DNA from: an uncultured euryarchaeote
GTDB taxonomy: Archaea; Thermoplasmatota; Poseidoniia; Poseidoniales; Poseidoniaceae
Direction of reading: 5' to 3'
NCBI GenBank assembly: GCA_937911345.1
Contig: CALDPP010000045.1
Location: 1 to 40,388 of the forward strand
DNA length: 40,388 bases
Shown: positions 1-8,071 of the stretch, one piece after another
Numbering within the stretch: the first letter of the stretch is position 1
Layout: each line of letters begins with the position of its first letter
Made by a program: the position numbers and the translations under genes
The notes under the pieces: generated by a model
Database searches by the model: none
What the model was told of the DNA's origin: nothing
The model's input: the letters and a program-made list of their open reading frames with translations, nothing else

Positions 1-1070
1 ACATAACGTCACTTACTGAGGTTGATGGCAGTCAAACCTTCGCCGAAATAGAAGCCGGTCTTGCCATGGCAATGCGCCATGAATATGACGATATGAAGGC
101 GAACTGGGTTGAATTCAATGGTGACACAGATGAAGAGATTAACGCTTGGTTAAACACTACCTTTGATGGTGATTACCGAGATGACGTAAATCGTCTCAAG
201 AATATGACACTTGATCCAATCTTTACCTCCGGTGACGACCGCTACTTCGATGTAATCAACCGTTCAACTCATGCAAACTATCACATTGACTTAACAAAAT
301 TGTATGACAACTACTACACTGTTGAAATGGTAAATGGAGATAGAACTAATGTCAACATTCAACTCCCAGATGACAACACTAACACAGGAGGAAATAACGG
401 CGGCACCGACAACAATGGTGGCTCCAACAATGGAGGCTCTAACAACGGTGGCGATACGACAACTCTTCCTGGCCCAACTGACAATAACACGGATGATGAT
501 GATTTGTTTGGCGATTTGCCAGATGACCAATTTATTGATGAAGCAGAGGCAGATGAATCAACACAAAATCAACTTAAACTAATTTTATTGATTATTGTTA
601 TTGCTCTACTATTCGGCCTGTATGTCATAAGTCGTACCAATGACAGTGATGAACTACTCAGTTCTCAAACTACGGTTGTGGATAAGATTTGGGATGACGA
701 TGAGATCAATGAATCGTTAAATGAAACCTCCTCAAAACCTAGCGAACCTACTGAAAGTGGTGAATCGATCGACATCAAGGATAAGGTGGCAAGCGCCATG
801 AAGTCGTCAGGACTTTCTGCTGTTCGTTTGTTTACTGCTATTGACCAAACCGATGATGGTTATGTTTCAAGAAGAGAGATTCGGACAGCAGTCAACACAT
901 TGCTCAAAGATTCGGTCAAGGTTTCAGATATTGACGCAATGCTAGAGACATTTGACACCAACGGAGATGGAGTAATCAGCCTAGATGAATTCCTCTCAGT
1001 GATGGAAAAACATCAGCCAGCACAATTCGTACCGGTATTACCTGACTTGAAACCACCAAAGAAGGACTAG
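1..1070 (+). CDS. Membrane-anchored protein with C-terminal EF-hand pair (5' partial)
   Basis: The reading frame is open from the first bases of the window, so the listed ATG at 66 is probably internal and the true start lies upstream. In ORF numbering (from 66), residues 1-95 are an acidic domain I do not recognise. A Gly/Asn-rich low-complexity linker follows (about 105-130), then a transmembrane helix near 170-190 (LILLIIVIALLFGLYVI). Residues 255-320 carry two canonical 12-residue EF-hand loops, DQTDDGYVSRRE (260-271) and DTNGDGVISLDE (297-308), with acidic residues at positions 1, 5 and 12. If the N-terminal part is extracellular, the EF-hands are cytoplasmic and could sense or be stabilised by calcium; that topology is inferred. 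The gene ends 7 bases before the convergent cysS stop codon. The function of the N-terminal region is unknown. Confidence 0.8.
   Translation, partial: ITSLTEVDGSQTFAEIEAGLAMAMRHEYDDMKANWVEFNGDTDEEINAWLNTTFDGDYRDDVNRLKNMTLDPIFTSGDDRYFDVINRSTHANYHIDLTKLYDNYYTVEMVNGDRTNVNIQLPDDNTNTGGNNGGTDNNGGSNNGGSNNGGDTTTLPGPTDNNTDDDDLFGDLPDDQFIDEAEADESTQNQLKLILLIIVIALLFGLYVISRTNDSDELLSSQTTVVDKIWDDDEINESLNETSSKPSEPTESGESIDIKDKVASAMKSSGLSAVRLFTAIDQTDDGYVSRREIRTAVNTLLKDSVKVSDIDAMLETFDTNGDGVISLDEFLSVMEKHQPAQFVPVLPDLKPPKKD
388..456 (+). repeat. Gly/Asn low-complexity coding repeat
   Basis: An imperfect repeat of roughly 12 bases (AACAATGGTGGCTCC-like) encodes NNGG/SNNGG units. It forms the flexible linker between the unknown N-terminal domain and the membrane anchor of the EF-hand protein. 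It is coding, not a mobile or CRISPR-type repeat. Confidence 0.7.
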
Positions 1071-1077
1071 TTGGAAT

Positions 1078-2565
1078 CTACTGTAGTTCCCAAGAGGAAC
1101 CATCGGCTGAGTCTGTGACAATGACTCCCATCGACTTTAATTCGTCTCTGATTTGGTCGGCTCTTGCCCAATCTTTGTTCGCTCTTGCTTCGCTTCTCTC
1201 AATCAATAATTGTTCAACACGGGGAGCAATTTCAGCTCTGCGCGGGTCTTCCTCTGGCTCCAAAAGAGCGAATTCACGAGTGGGTAAGATGCCAAGTACA
1301 GCACCTGCAGACTCCTCCAACCAATCTACAGCATAGTGAGCGAAGGCATCTCTGTCTGCATCGTCTAGGCCACTCGACAATACCTTGGAGATTTCTCTTA
1401 CTCCACCAAGAACTTTAGCAACTGCATCTCTAGAATTAAAATCATCATCCATGGCTTTGGCGAATCCTTCTCCCATCTTCTCCAACATGGCAAGGGACTT
1501 TATCAGCGGTTGTTGCGAAGTAATGTCTGGTTGCGGTAAAGCAACAGGTGAGTTAGACGACATCCCTTTCAAGGCATTGATATAACATTCTAACACTCGG
1601 TTATAGTTACGTTCTGCATCTTTTAGTAATGATTCGTTCATATCAATTGGAGAGCGATAGTGGGCATTGATTAAAGCAAATCTTAGGACCATTGCGTCTA
1701 CTTGTTGCAGGATTTCTTTGATTGTCCAAAAGTTGCCAAGCGATTTACTCATCTTTTCGCCATCAATATTTACGAAACCGTTGTGCAACCAGTGGTGAAC
1801 TATTGGTGAACAGCCAGTATGGCATTCACCTTGGAAGATCTCTGCTTCATGATGCGGGAAACGTAGATCATGCCCTCCCCCATGAATATCGAACTGCTGA
1901 CCAAAATGATCAAGCGACATTGCGGTACATTCGATATGCCAACCAGGCCTTCCAGGCCCCCACGGAGATTCCCAAGTTGGCTCTCCCGGTTTTGCTGCTT
2001 TCCACAATGCGAAGTCCTTGTGGTCCTTCTTTCCTGAACCAGTATCATCTACTCGTCCTCCAGCACCTGAGCGTACTGCGTCAATATTTTGGCCGGTCAA
2101 TTGACCATATTTTTCCGGTGCTGATTCAACATGGAAGTATACGCCGTCTTTTGCTTGGTAAGCATGGCCTTTGTCGATTAGATCCTGAGTGATATGAATC
2201 ATATCATCAACATAATCTGTACACCGAGGATAATCATCGGCTCGTAAAATATTCAATGAATCCATATCTTCGTAGTAACCAGCAATATTGTTGTCCACTA
2301 ATTTTCTCCAGTCTTCACCAGTTTCGTTAGCTCTTTTGATGATTTTATCATCGATATCAGTAAAATTTTGAACATAATGAACATCAAAACCGGAAGACTC
2401 TAACCACCTGTGAATCAAGTCAAACGCTAGGTAACAACGAGCGTGGCCTAGGTGACAATTGTCGTATACAGTCACTCCACAGACATACATTGAGACCTTG
2501 CCGGGTTCCATGGTTTTGAATGGAACTTTTTCCCTGCGCCGGGTATCATGCACTCTTAGTGGCAT
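1078..2565 (-). CDS. cysS: Cysteinyl-tRNA synthetase
   Basis: This class I aminoacyl-tRNA synthetase charges tRNA-Cys with cysteine in the cytoplasm. The HIGH-type motif HLGH lies near residue 40 and is preceded by the zinc-ligand Cys in YVCGVTVYD. Further zinc-site residues are in GWHIECTAMS and HHEAE. The KMSKS loop is intact (GEKMSKSLGNFW). The C-terminal helical anticodon-recognition region follows, and the total of about 495 residues is normal for the family. The ORF can start at GTG 2577, but I chose ATG 2565 because family N-termini begin close to 'M.LRVYDT'. The gene is convergent with the EF-hand gene (7-base gap) and divergent from the DRAM-like gene. Confidence 0.96.
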   Translation of the reverse strand: MPLRVHDTRRREKVPFKTMEPGKVSMYVCGVTVYDNCHLGHARCYLAFDLIHRWLESSGFDVHYVQNFTDIDDKIIKRANETGEDWRKLVDNNIAGYYEDMDSLNILRADDYPRCTDYVDDMIHITQDLIDKGHAYQAKDGVYFHVESAPEKYGQLTGQNIDAVRSGAGGRVDDTGSGKKDHKDFALWKAAKPGEPTWESPWGPGRPGWHIECTAMSLDHFGQQFDIHGGGHDLRFPHHEAEIFQGECHTGCSPIVHHWLHNGFVNIDGEKMSKSLGNFWTIKEILQQVDAMVLRFALINAHYRSPIDMNESLLKDAERNYNRVLECYINALKGMSSNSPVALPQPDITSQQPLIKSLAMLEKMGEGFAKAMDDDFNSRDAVAKVLGGVREISKVLSSGLDDADRDAFAHYAVDWLEESAGAVLGILPTREFALLEPEEDPRRAEIAPRVEQLLIERSEARANKDWARADQIRDELKSMGVIVTDSADGSSWELQ

Positions 2566-2602
2566 TGGAAACAGCACTCGGTGTTAGCCATCACACTTGA
2601 AG

Positions 2603-2610
2603 GTTATAGA
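2603..2610. promoter_or_regulatory. Possible shared TATA element of a divergent pair
   Basis: GTTATAGA between cysS and the DRAM-like gene reads as TCTATAAC on the minus strand. It lies about 29 bases upstream of the alternative cysS GTG start (2577) and about 35 bases upstream of ATG 2642. This placement would suit TBP-dependent promoters in either direction, but the match is weak and the initiation sites are unknown. Confidence 0.3.
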
Positions 2611-2641
2611 TACGATTCATGTCGCTGTGCACGGTGTTACG

Positions 2642-3355
2642 ATGAAGCATGAGGAAAACGGCATTCGCTTCGGTAGCATTCACGTGCCTGATGAACTAGT
2701 TGTTCGAACGAGTTGGCTTTTACCGGCTACAATCGTCCCGTTATCGATGGTAATTCATTTACTCAGTGGCAATTCCAGGGATTTCCCTTTCTTCATTTCA
2801 GAGGCTGATTATCCCGGAGTTGAACGATGGGTGTTTACTATTGGATTAGCTATCGCTGGATTGTTACAAATGATTTTTGCTTACCGTGTGTGGTACAAGT
2901 ATAAAATTCAAAAACCAACAAAATTACTGGTCCTGTTCCTAATGTGTGGTTTATGTGTTGGTGCCAATTTATTCATTATGTCATTTGCCAATATGTACGA
3001 CCATCTAAAGTTGCACGTCCTTACTGCATCTATTGTATTCCAACTTGGTATTGTTTGGGCTATTTTGTCACACTTCGCACTACCTGGCAAAAACAAACCG
3101 GGTAAAAAAATCCGGATTTACGCAATCCTAATCTCCGTGATATCTTACATTGTAATGTCCCAAGCGATTGCTAGGGCTGTTGCTGGCCTTGATGACTACG
3201 GCTTAGAAGATGATACTATATTCACTCTCGACCGAATACAATACGCAGTTGATGTTGCCGCTTACGCTGAGTACGCTCTATTTGTTGCCCTTATTATGTG
3301 CCTTTATTCAATAGAAAAAGACCTGTTAGCAGAATCTATGAGTTTAGAGGAGTGA
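2642..3355 (+). CDS. Six-TM membrane protein, Frag1/DRAM/Sfk1-like
   Basis: The protein is about 237 residues with around six hydrophobic segments and no signal for secretion. The N-terminal part has 'FPFFISEADYPGVERWVFTIGL', resembling the conserved ISDTG...PE..IF segment of the Frag1/DRAM/Sfk1 family. A later 'NMYDHLKLHVLTASIVF' matches the family's helix with a conserved His. Family members in eukaryotes are involved in GPI-anchor, lipid or autophagy functions; the archaeal role is unknown. The ORF track starts at TTG 2597, but ATG 2642 (MKHEENGIRF) is preferred because the upstream 15 residues are not membrane-like and contain the putative TATA element. The 3' end overlaps the convergent glutamine amidotransferase gene by 12 bases. 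Confidence 0.6.
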   Translation: MKHEENGIRFGSIHVPDELVVRTSWLLPATIVPLSMVIHLLSGNSRDFPFFISEADYPGVERWVFTIGLAIAGLLQMIFAYRVWYKYKIQKPTKLLVLFLMCGLCVGANLFIMSFANMYDHLKLHVLTASIVFQLGIVWAILSHFALPGKNKPGKKIRIYAILISVISYIVMSQAIARAVAGLDDYGLEDDTIFTLDRIQYAVDVAAYAEYALFVALIMCLYSIEKDLLAESMSLEE

Positions 3356-3988
3356 ATCTTTGACGTTGATGAGTTGCTTTGACATATCGAATACCTCCGA
3401 TTCCTCTCTCGTCATATCACCAAGTCTCAATGCTTCAGATAAAATCCTTGAAGTCGCCTCAGGATGGTACTGAACGGTTCGTATCGGTCTTGTCGGATGT
3501 TGGCACGCAGCGATTGCGCAGTGCTCTGCCGAGCCAATTACTTCGAGTTCGCCAGCGTCAACCACATGGTCTTGATGAGTGAACACCGCATTTACTACTG
3601 AGCCATCGGTGTAATTTACTGCGGAAACAAAGTGACTACCCTCTTTTGCTCGTTCAACCCTACCTCCTAAGGCAGCGGCAATAATCTGGTGACCAAAGCA
3701 TATTCCAATAATTGGCACTTCAGCGGTCCGAATTAATTCTGCCACGTCATCCATCCACGGCTCCCAGGAACTTACATTGCGCCGTGACCCAGTTATTGCA
3801 ATGTAGTCGCAATCAACAGGTTCTGAGACCACTGTGCCAAAACCATATTCTGTTCTTTCGCTGGTGTGAGGGGACCAAAGAAATACTTCTGGGTCATCGA
3901 AATGAGCAACAATCTCTCTGACGCCTTCCTTACCAAATGCCTTCCTTTCAGCCAATAAGTCAACTACTAGTAGACGCATGTCAATCAT
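3344..3988 (-). CDS. Class I glutamine amidotransferase-like protein
   Basis: This 214-residue single-domain GATase is related to the GMP-synthase/COG0518 group, which hydrolyses glutamine to supply ammonia to a partner. The nucleophile elbow is IIGICFGHQIIA (Cys in GICFGH), and the His-Glu pair is in QYHPEA near residue 172. The oxyanion-side motif 'AITGSRRNVSSW' is also present. Its ATG overlaps the stop codon of the upstream oxidoreductase gene in an ATGA-type arrangement (3985-3988), so the two are probably translationally coupled. No synthase domain is fused or adjacent, so the acceptor substrate cannot be deduced. Its 3' end overlaps the convergent membrane-protein gene by 12 bases. Confidence 0.85.
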   Translation of the reverse strand: MIDMRLLVVDLLAERKAFGKEGVREIVAHFDDPEVFLWSPHTSERTEYGFGTVVSEPVDCDYIAITGSRRNVSSWEPWMDDVAELIRTAEVPIIGICFGHQIIAAALGGRVERAKEGSHFVSAVNYTDGSVVNAVFTHQDHVVDAGELEVIGSAEHCAIAACQHPTRPIRTVQYHPEATSRILSEALRLGDMTREESEVFDMSKQLINVKDSLL

Positions 3989-6033
3989 GCTTCTACAGCT
4001 TCTGAGGCCTCGACCTTCTTTGCTTCAATTGCAGCATCATTTGCTTTGAGTTGTTCCCAAACAATCTCAGCGATATCTTTCACTTCCATTTCTGAACCAA
4101 TTGCCGACAATCCATCAGTAATCATTGTCGAACAGAATGGACATCCAACAGCGACAGTATCAGCACCAGTTTCAGCCAGTTCTTTTGAACGAATTACGTT
4201 AACACGATCATATCCCTCATCGACATGCTCTTCCATCCACATTTGAGCACCTCCTGCACCACAACAGAACGAGGATTTACCACTTCTCTCGGGTTCGACA
4301 TCTACTCCACCAATTGCATTTCTTGGAGCATCTAATTCACCACCAATCCTACCGAGGTAGCAAGGGTCGTGATAAGTTACTGAACCATCATGCTTGGGGT
4401 CAGGTAATTTGCCTTCTGCCTGTAGATGATTAATCAATTGTGAATGATGCATAACCTCGATGTCTTCTCCACCATAGTCTTTGTATTCTTTACCGAGGGT
4501 GTGGAAGCAGTGTGGGCAGGATGCTACTACTTTCTTTACGCCGATTTCTTCAAACGTTGCTAGATTGGTTTCAGCCAGCATTTGGAATAGATATTCGTTA
4601 CCTGCTCTACGTGCTGCGTCACCACTACAACCCTCTTGCATGCCCAAGATTCCGACATCAAGGCCAGCTTCTTTCATTATGCTAATCGTATCTCTTGCAA
4701 CTTTCTTATTGCGCTCATCGAATGATGCTGCACATCCAGCGAAGTAGATGTATTCGGCAGGTTCAGCAACCTTGACATCAAGTCCTTCGGCCCAATCACC
4801 TCTTTCATGAGAAGGCAACCCGTATGGGTTCGAATCAGATTCAAGATTCTCTATGGTTGCCATTAGTGGCATTACAGTATCCTCAACCTTCTCGTCAAAT
4901 TCCATTCGCTCCATCATAAGATGTCGACGAGCGTCAGTCAATTTTGGCACATGGTCGATGTAAATTGGACATGCTTCAACACAAGCATGACAGGTGGTAC
5001 AAGCCCAAATTGAATCTTCGCCGAACTTTGCTATGATGTCTTGTTCTGGTGTTTCGCCAGCCATTAGAGTAGTATAGTTATCATTGGCATAATTTCTGAC
5101 ATCATGAATTATTTGCATTGGATTCAGTGCTTTACCAGAGGCGTATGCCGGACAGACATCTTGACACCTAGCGCATGAGGTACAGGCCCATCCATCAATC
5201 AGATTACGCCATGTCAAATCTGTGTAATTGGCCGTACCAAATGATTCAACATCTAGATCATCAAGTAATACTGCCTTGCCATCTTCTCCAACCTGCATTG
5301 GCTCCATGGTGGCCATTGGACGCATGTCGTGGAAGAATACGTTAGGGAATGCCATTACTAAGTGCATGTGTTTTGATAGTGGGATTAAGAACAGGAATGT
5401 GGCTATTGCCAACATATGAGCCCAGTAAGCACCAACTACAACATTAGTAGAAGGCACGATTGTATCAGCAACCCAAGCACCAATCGGCTCATAGGTTGAA
5501 GAAACACCTTCTTCACCTGCCTCAACAAAGAATGAGGTCACTGTGATTGTCATGATAAGTAATAGAATGACATTGCCCTCAAGCTGAGATTTACCCTTCA
5601 ACTTCTCCGGAGTGAATACTACTCTCCGAGTTAGTGCTGCAACGCACCCAACCAAGGCGATTGTGTAACCAGTTTCTACCATTAGGTTCCAAGGTCCTTT
5701 AACGACCTCAGGCAACAAACTGTGAGAAAACCAATTAGCGGTTGCTAAGTCAAACATATCTGTTGAAAGCATAAGGAAACCCCAAAACATCAACACGTGA
5801 ATTCCTCCAGCAATTCTGTCTTCCAGAACTTTTTTCTGGCCCAACCAACCAGTAGCGACCTCTTTTATTCTTGCAGGCCAGTTGTCAAACCTGTTATCCG
5901 GTTTCCCTAGCATAACTAAGCGTGTAGCTTTCCAAACTTGGTATGCAAAGAATGAGATTGATACCGCTCCGATAATTGCGAGTATTGCCCAGCCGGGTAT
6001 CGGCCCATAGTCCATCAATAACGGGTGTTCCAT
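3985..6033 (-). CDS. Membrane-bound Hdr/FadF-type Fe-S oxidoreductase (cytochrome b + 2x[4Fe-4S] + CCG domains)
   Basis: The 682-residue protein fuses an N-terminal NarI/HdrE-like membrane domain (about residues 15-250, five helices, with His pairs such as GGIHVLMFWG and LSKHMHLV suited to b-haem) to a cytoplasmic iron-sulfur domain. Two ferredoxin motifs are visible: CTSCARCQDVCP (Cys284 onwards) and CTTCHACVEACP (Cys345 onwards). Two CCG-type regions follow (YFAGCAASFD; HDPCYLGR...FCCGAGGAQ with Cys590-591; VGCPFC). This is the architecture of HdrD-like subunits and of ETF-linked membrane oxidoreductases, which pass electrons to quinones. In an aerobic marine archaeon an ETF/acyl-CoA-oxidation link is more likely than heterodisulfide reduction, but that is inference. 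The start is supported by a GGTGAT ribosome-binding match just upstream. Confidence 0.88.
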   Translation of the reverse strand: MEHPLLMDYGPIPGWAILAIIGAVSISFFAYQVWKATRLVMLGKPDNRFDNWPARIKEVATGWLGQKKVLEDRIAGGIHVLMFWGFLMLSTDMFDLATANWFSHSLLPEVVKGPWNLMVETGYTIALVGCVAALTRRVVFTPEKLKGKSQLEGNVILLLIMTITVTSFFVEAGEEGVSSTYEPIGAWVADTIVPSTNVVVGAYWAHMLAIATFLFLIPLSKHMHLVMAFPNVFFHDMRPMATMEPMQVGEDGKAVLLDDLDVESFGTANYTDLTWRNLIDGWACTSCARCQDVCPAYASGKALNPMQIIHDVRNYANDNYTTLMAGETPEQDIIAKFGEDSIWACTTCHACVEACPIYIDHVPKLTDARRHLMMERMEFDEKVEDTVMPLMATIENLESDSNPYGLPSHERGDWAEGLDVKVAEPAEYIYFAGCAASFDERNKKVARDTISIMKEAGLDVGILGMQEGCSGDAARRAGNEYLFQMLAETNLATFEEIGVKKVVASCPHCFHTLGKEYKDYGGEDIEVMHHSQLINHLQAEGKLPDPKHDGSVTYHDPCYLGRIGGELDAPRNAIGGVDVEPERSGKSSFCCGAGGAQMWMEEHVDEGYDRVNVIRSKELAETGADTVAVGCPFCSTMITDGLSAIGSEMEVKDIAEIVWEQLKANDAAIEAKKVEASEAVEA

Positions 6034-6036
6034 GAT

Positions 6037-6044
6037 ATCACCTT
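6037..6044 (-). promoter_or_regulatory. Ribosome-binding site of the Hdr-type gene
   Basis: On the minus strand AAGGTGAT lies 3 bases before ATG 6033. This matches the extended anti-Shine-Dalgarno complement (GGTGAT) at a usable spacing and supports the chosen start. Confidence 0.55.
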
Positions 6045-6144
6045 GCCTGTGTCATTTAGTCCGATAATGGGACATCTATTGAAGTCACCGTATCAAAGCA
6101 CAAATAAAACAACATCATGAGCATGTCATACAAGCAGACCTAAT

Positions 6145-6149
6145 GGAGG
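6145..6149 (+). promoter_or_regulatory. Ribosome-binding site of mevalonate kinase
   Basis: GGAGG lies six bases before ATG 6156. It favours that ATG (MTFISTSAPGK) over the in-frame TTG at 6153 used by the ORF track, and indicates a leadered transcript. Confidence 0.6.
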
Positions 6150-6155
6150 ATTTTG

Positions 6156-7319
6156 ATGACCTTTATCTCTACGAGTGCCCCCGGAAAATGTATTCTTTTC
6201 GGAGAGCATGCCGTTGTCTATGGGCACCCTGCAGTTGCTGTGGCAATCGACCAACGAATCACGATAAGAATTCAACCTTCAGCAACTGGCATTTGGCTAC
6301 TCGATGGTGGAACACTAAACATGGCAAGGAATCCACATATTAAGGGATTAATTGACAAACTTTGGCCGGTATCTGAAGGAGCCCCTCCGCTATCGATCCA
6401 TATCGATGGAAATATCCCAAGGGCATCGGGACTTGGCTCCTCTTCAGCGCTTTCAGTTGCTTTTGCAGCCGCACTAAGACTGGCAAGAGGAAGATGGGTC
6501 GAAAATGAAGGCGACTCTAGCCAAAATAACTGGGCGGAAGGATTTGGCTCAAGTGTCTCTGGCAGCGATGCTTATGGAGAAAGTAAAGGATTTTTTTCAC
6601 AAAATGATCAAGAGAAAATGTTTCTTTTAACCGGCGAAAATTCTGTTGACGCTGATGAAAACGCAATACTTGCACACAGTGTTGAAGCCGCAGCTCAGAA
6701 CGGCCGAGCATCTCCAATGGATTCCTCGACATGTTCTCATGGTGGTGTTGTAGTAATCTCCGATCAGATTGAAAGCGAACTAAGTTATCTTTACCGAAGA
6801 GAATTATCCATGCCGGATGGCAAACAGACTTGGCACATACATGAATTAGATTTGGGCGTGGTTTCTGATGATGTTTATCTCGTGATAGGCAGTACTGGAG
6901 TCAGTGCTCCAACCAGTAAACAGGTCGCAAAGGTTGCCAATATGTTGAAACAAAACCCGGATAGAATGGAAGAGATAGAGACAATTGGTAAAATTGCTCG
7001 GAGAGGCATTGATGCACTCATCTGTGGAGATTATGATGCAGTGGGCAGAACAATGACTGAAAACCAAATTATGCTGAAAAGCATAGGTGTTTCCAGCCCA
7101 GAACTTGATGCCTTAATCAAGGCGGCAGCGCCTTCAAGCCTAGGTGCTAAATTAACTGGCGCTGGTGGCGGTGGTTGCATGGTAGCATTAACAAAAAATC
7201 CTAAAATAACCAGTGATGCAATAGAACTTGCTGGTGGCCGTACTTTAATCTCAAAACTAGGTAGCACGGGCATGATGATTAACAGCCCTAATAACGATGC
7301 ATTTTGGACAAAAAAATGA
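6156..7319 (+). CDS. mvk: Mevalonate kinase
   Basis: This GHMP-family kinase phosphorylates mevalonate in the pathway to isopentenyl diphosphate, the precursor of archaeal ether-lipid side chains. Motif 1 is at the N-terminus (APGKCILFGEHAVVYG). Motif 2, the phosphate-binding loop, is PRASGLGSSSALS around residues 89-100. The segment NGRASPMDSSTC lies near 182, and motif 3, KLTGAGGGGCMVAL, near 333. At 387 residues it is longer than the roughly 310-330 usual for archaeal enzymes. The excess is a polar Ser/Asn/Gly-rich insertion of about 50 residues (around 108-160) between the motif-2 helix and the GRASP segment. It is followed by tbp 70 bases downstream. Confidence 0.95.
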   Translation: MTFISTSAPGKCILFGEHAVVYGHPAVAVAIDQRITIRIQPSATGIWLLDGGTLNMARNPHIKGLIDKLWPVSEGAPPLSIHIDGNIPRASGLGSSSALSVAFAAALRLARGRWVENEGDSSQNNWAEGFGSSVSGSDAYGESKGFFSQNDQEKMFLLTGENSVDADENAILAHSVEAAAQNGRASPMDSSTCSHGGVVVISDQIESELSYLYRRELSMPDGKQTWHIHELDLGVVSDDVYLVIGSTGVSAPTSKQVAKVANMLKQNPDRMEEIETIGKIARRGIDALICGDYDAVGRTMTENQIMLKSIGVSSPELDALIKAAAPSSLGAKLTGAGGGGCMVALTKNPKITSDAIELAGGRTLISKLGSTGMMINSPNNDAFWTKK

Positions 7320-7358
7320 GACTGCGGCCCATTTAATTTCTCAAGCGAAATGCTGTCA

Positions 7359-7366
7359 TTTATATA
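7359..7366 (+). promoter_or_regulatory. TATA box of tbp (leaderless promoter)
   Basis: TTTATATA is centred about 27 bases upstream of the tbp ATG (7390), the canonical archaeal distance from TATA box to transcription start. This implies a leaderless mRNA. Two further TATA-like palindromic boxes, CTTATAAG (7370-7377) and CTTATAAA (7381-7388), sit between it and the start codon, 11 bases apart. Confidence 0.6.
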
Positions 7367-7389
7367 CCTCTTATAAGTCGCTTATAAAC

Positions 7390-8004
7390 ATGACAACTGA
7401 TGAAGAACGTCTAACAGTAGTAAATGTAGTAGCAAGCACAAGGGTCGCAGAAGAACTCGATCTGCCAGATATCGCAATTCAACTTAATTGCGAATATGAA
7501 CCTGAACAATTCCCTGGTGTGGTCTACCGTGTAACTGACCCAAAGTTAGCGATTCTTATGTTCCGCTCAGGAAGAGCCGTATGCACCGGTGGTAAGGATG
7601 AAGATAATATCCACACCGGAATTGACAGAATGATTTCTGACCTTCGTGGCGCTGGAATAAAAACTTGGGACCTTGCCGATGTTGAAATCGAAGTACAAAA
7701 CATGGTTGCAACCTATGCTCTTCACTATCCTGAAGACTATGACGGTAACGACAAGTTTACCGGAGAACCATTAGCTGGTGTTCCAAGAAAGTTGAATCTA
7801 AACAACCTAACATTCCACCTTCCTTTTGACAAGGTAGAATATGAGCCTGAGCAATTCCCAGGTCTAATCTACCGACTCGACTACCCTAAGGTTGTCTGTT
7901 TGATTTTCGGCAGTGGTAAGATGGTTATTACCGGTGCTCGCCACAAAGATGAGATTCTTGAAGCAGTTGAAATCATCAAAGACGAGTTAGCAGACTTACT
8001 TTGA
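7390..8004 (+). CDS. tbp: TATA-binding protein
   Basis: The 204-residue general transcription factor binds promoter TATA elements and recruits TFB and RNA polymerase. The two-fold repeat of the TBP saddle is plain: YEPEQFPGVVYRVTDPK...MFRSGRAVCTGGK in the first half and YEPEQFPGLIYRLDYPK...IFGSGKMVITGAR in the second. Both carry the archaeal 'EYEPEQFPG' signature. The ORF track starts at an upstream codon (7297) overlapping mvk; ATG 7390 (MTTDEERLTVVNVVAS) is right because it begins at the usual TBP N-terminus and is preceded by a well-placed TATA box. A short perfect inverted repeat follows the stop. Confidence 0.97.
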   Translation: MTTDEERLTVVNVVASTRVAEELDLPDIAIQLNCEYEPEQFPGVVYRVTDPKLAILMFRSGRAVCTGGKDEDNIHTGIDRMISDLRGAGIKTWDLADVEIEVQNMVATYALHYPEDYDGNDKFTGEPLAGVPRKLNLNNLTFHLPFDKVEYEPEQFPGLIYRLDYPKVVCLIFGSGKMVITGARHKDEILEAVEIIKDELADLL

Positions 8005-8019
8005 AATTAGACCTTTGGA

Positions 8020-8036
8020 CTCCTGTTCTACAGGAG
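8020..8036 (+). terminator. Hairpin after tbp, candidate terminator
   Basis: CTCCTGT-TCT-ACAGGAG forms a perfect 7-bp stem with a 3-base loop, 16 bases after the tbp stop codon and 35 bases before the next start. No T tract follows, so it may be an mRNA 3'-end structure or a protein-binding palindrome rather than a true terminator. Confidence 0.4.
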
Positions 8037-8071
8037 AAGTGTTCATTGCCTACATAGTGCGTCGCTAAAGC

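Noticed and set aside
1722-2192. 156-residue plus-strand ORF
   Set aside because: It lies wholly antisense to cysS, whose motifs are unambiguous; no recognisable domain or start context.
6034-6155. Hidden RNA gene in the longest intergenic gap
   Set aside because: No tRNA cloverleaf or stable structure is apparent; the region is explained by two divergent promoters and ribosome-binding sites.
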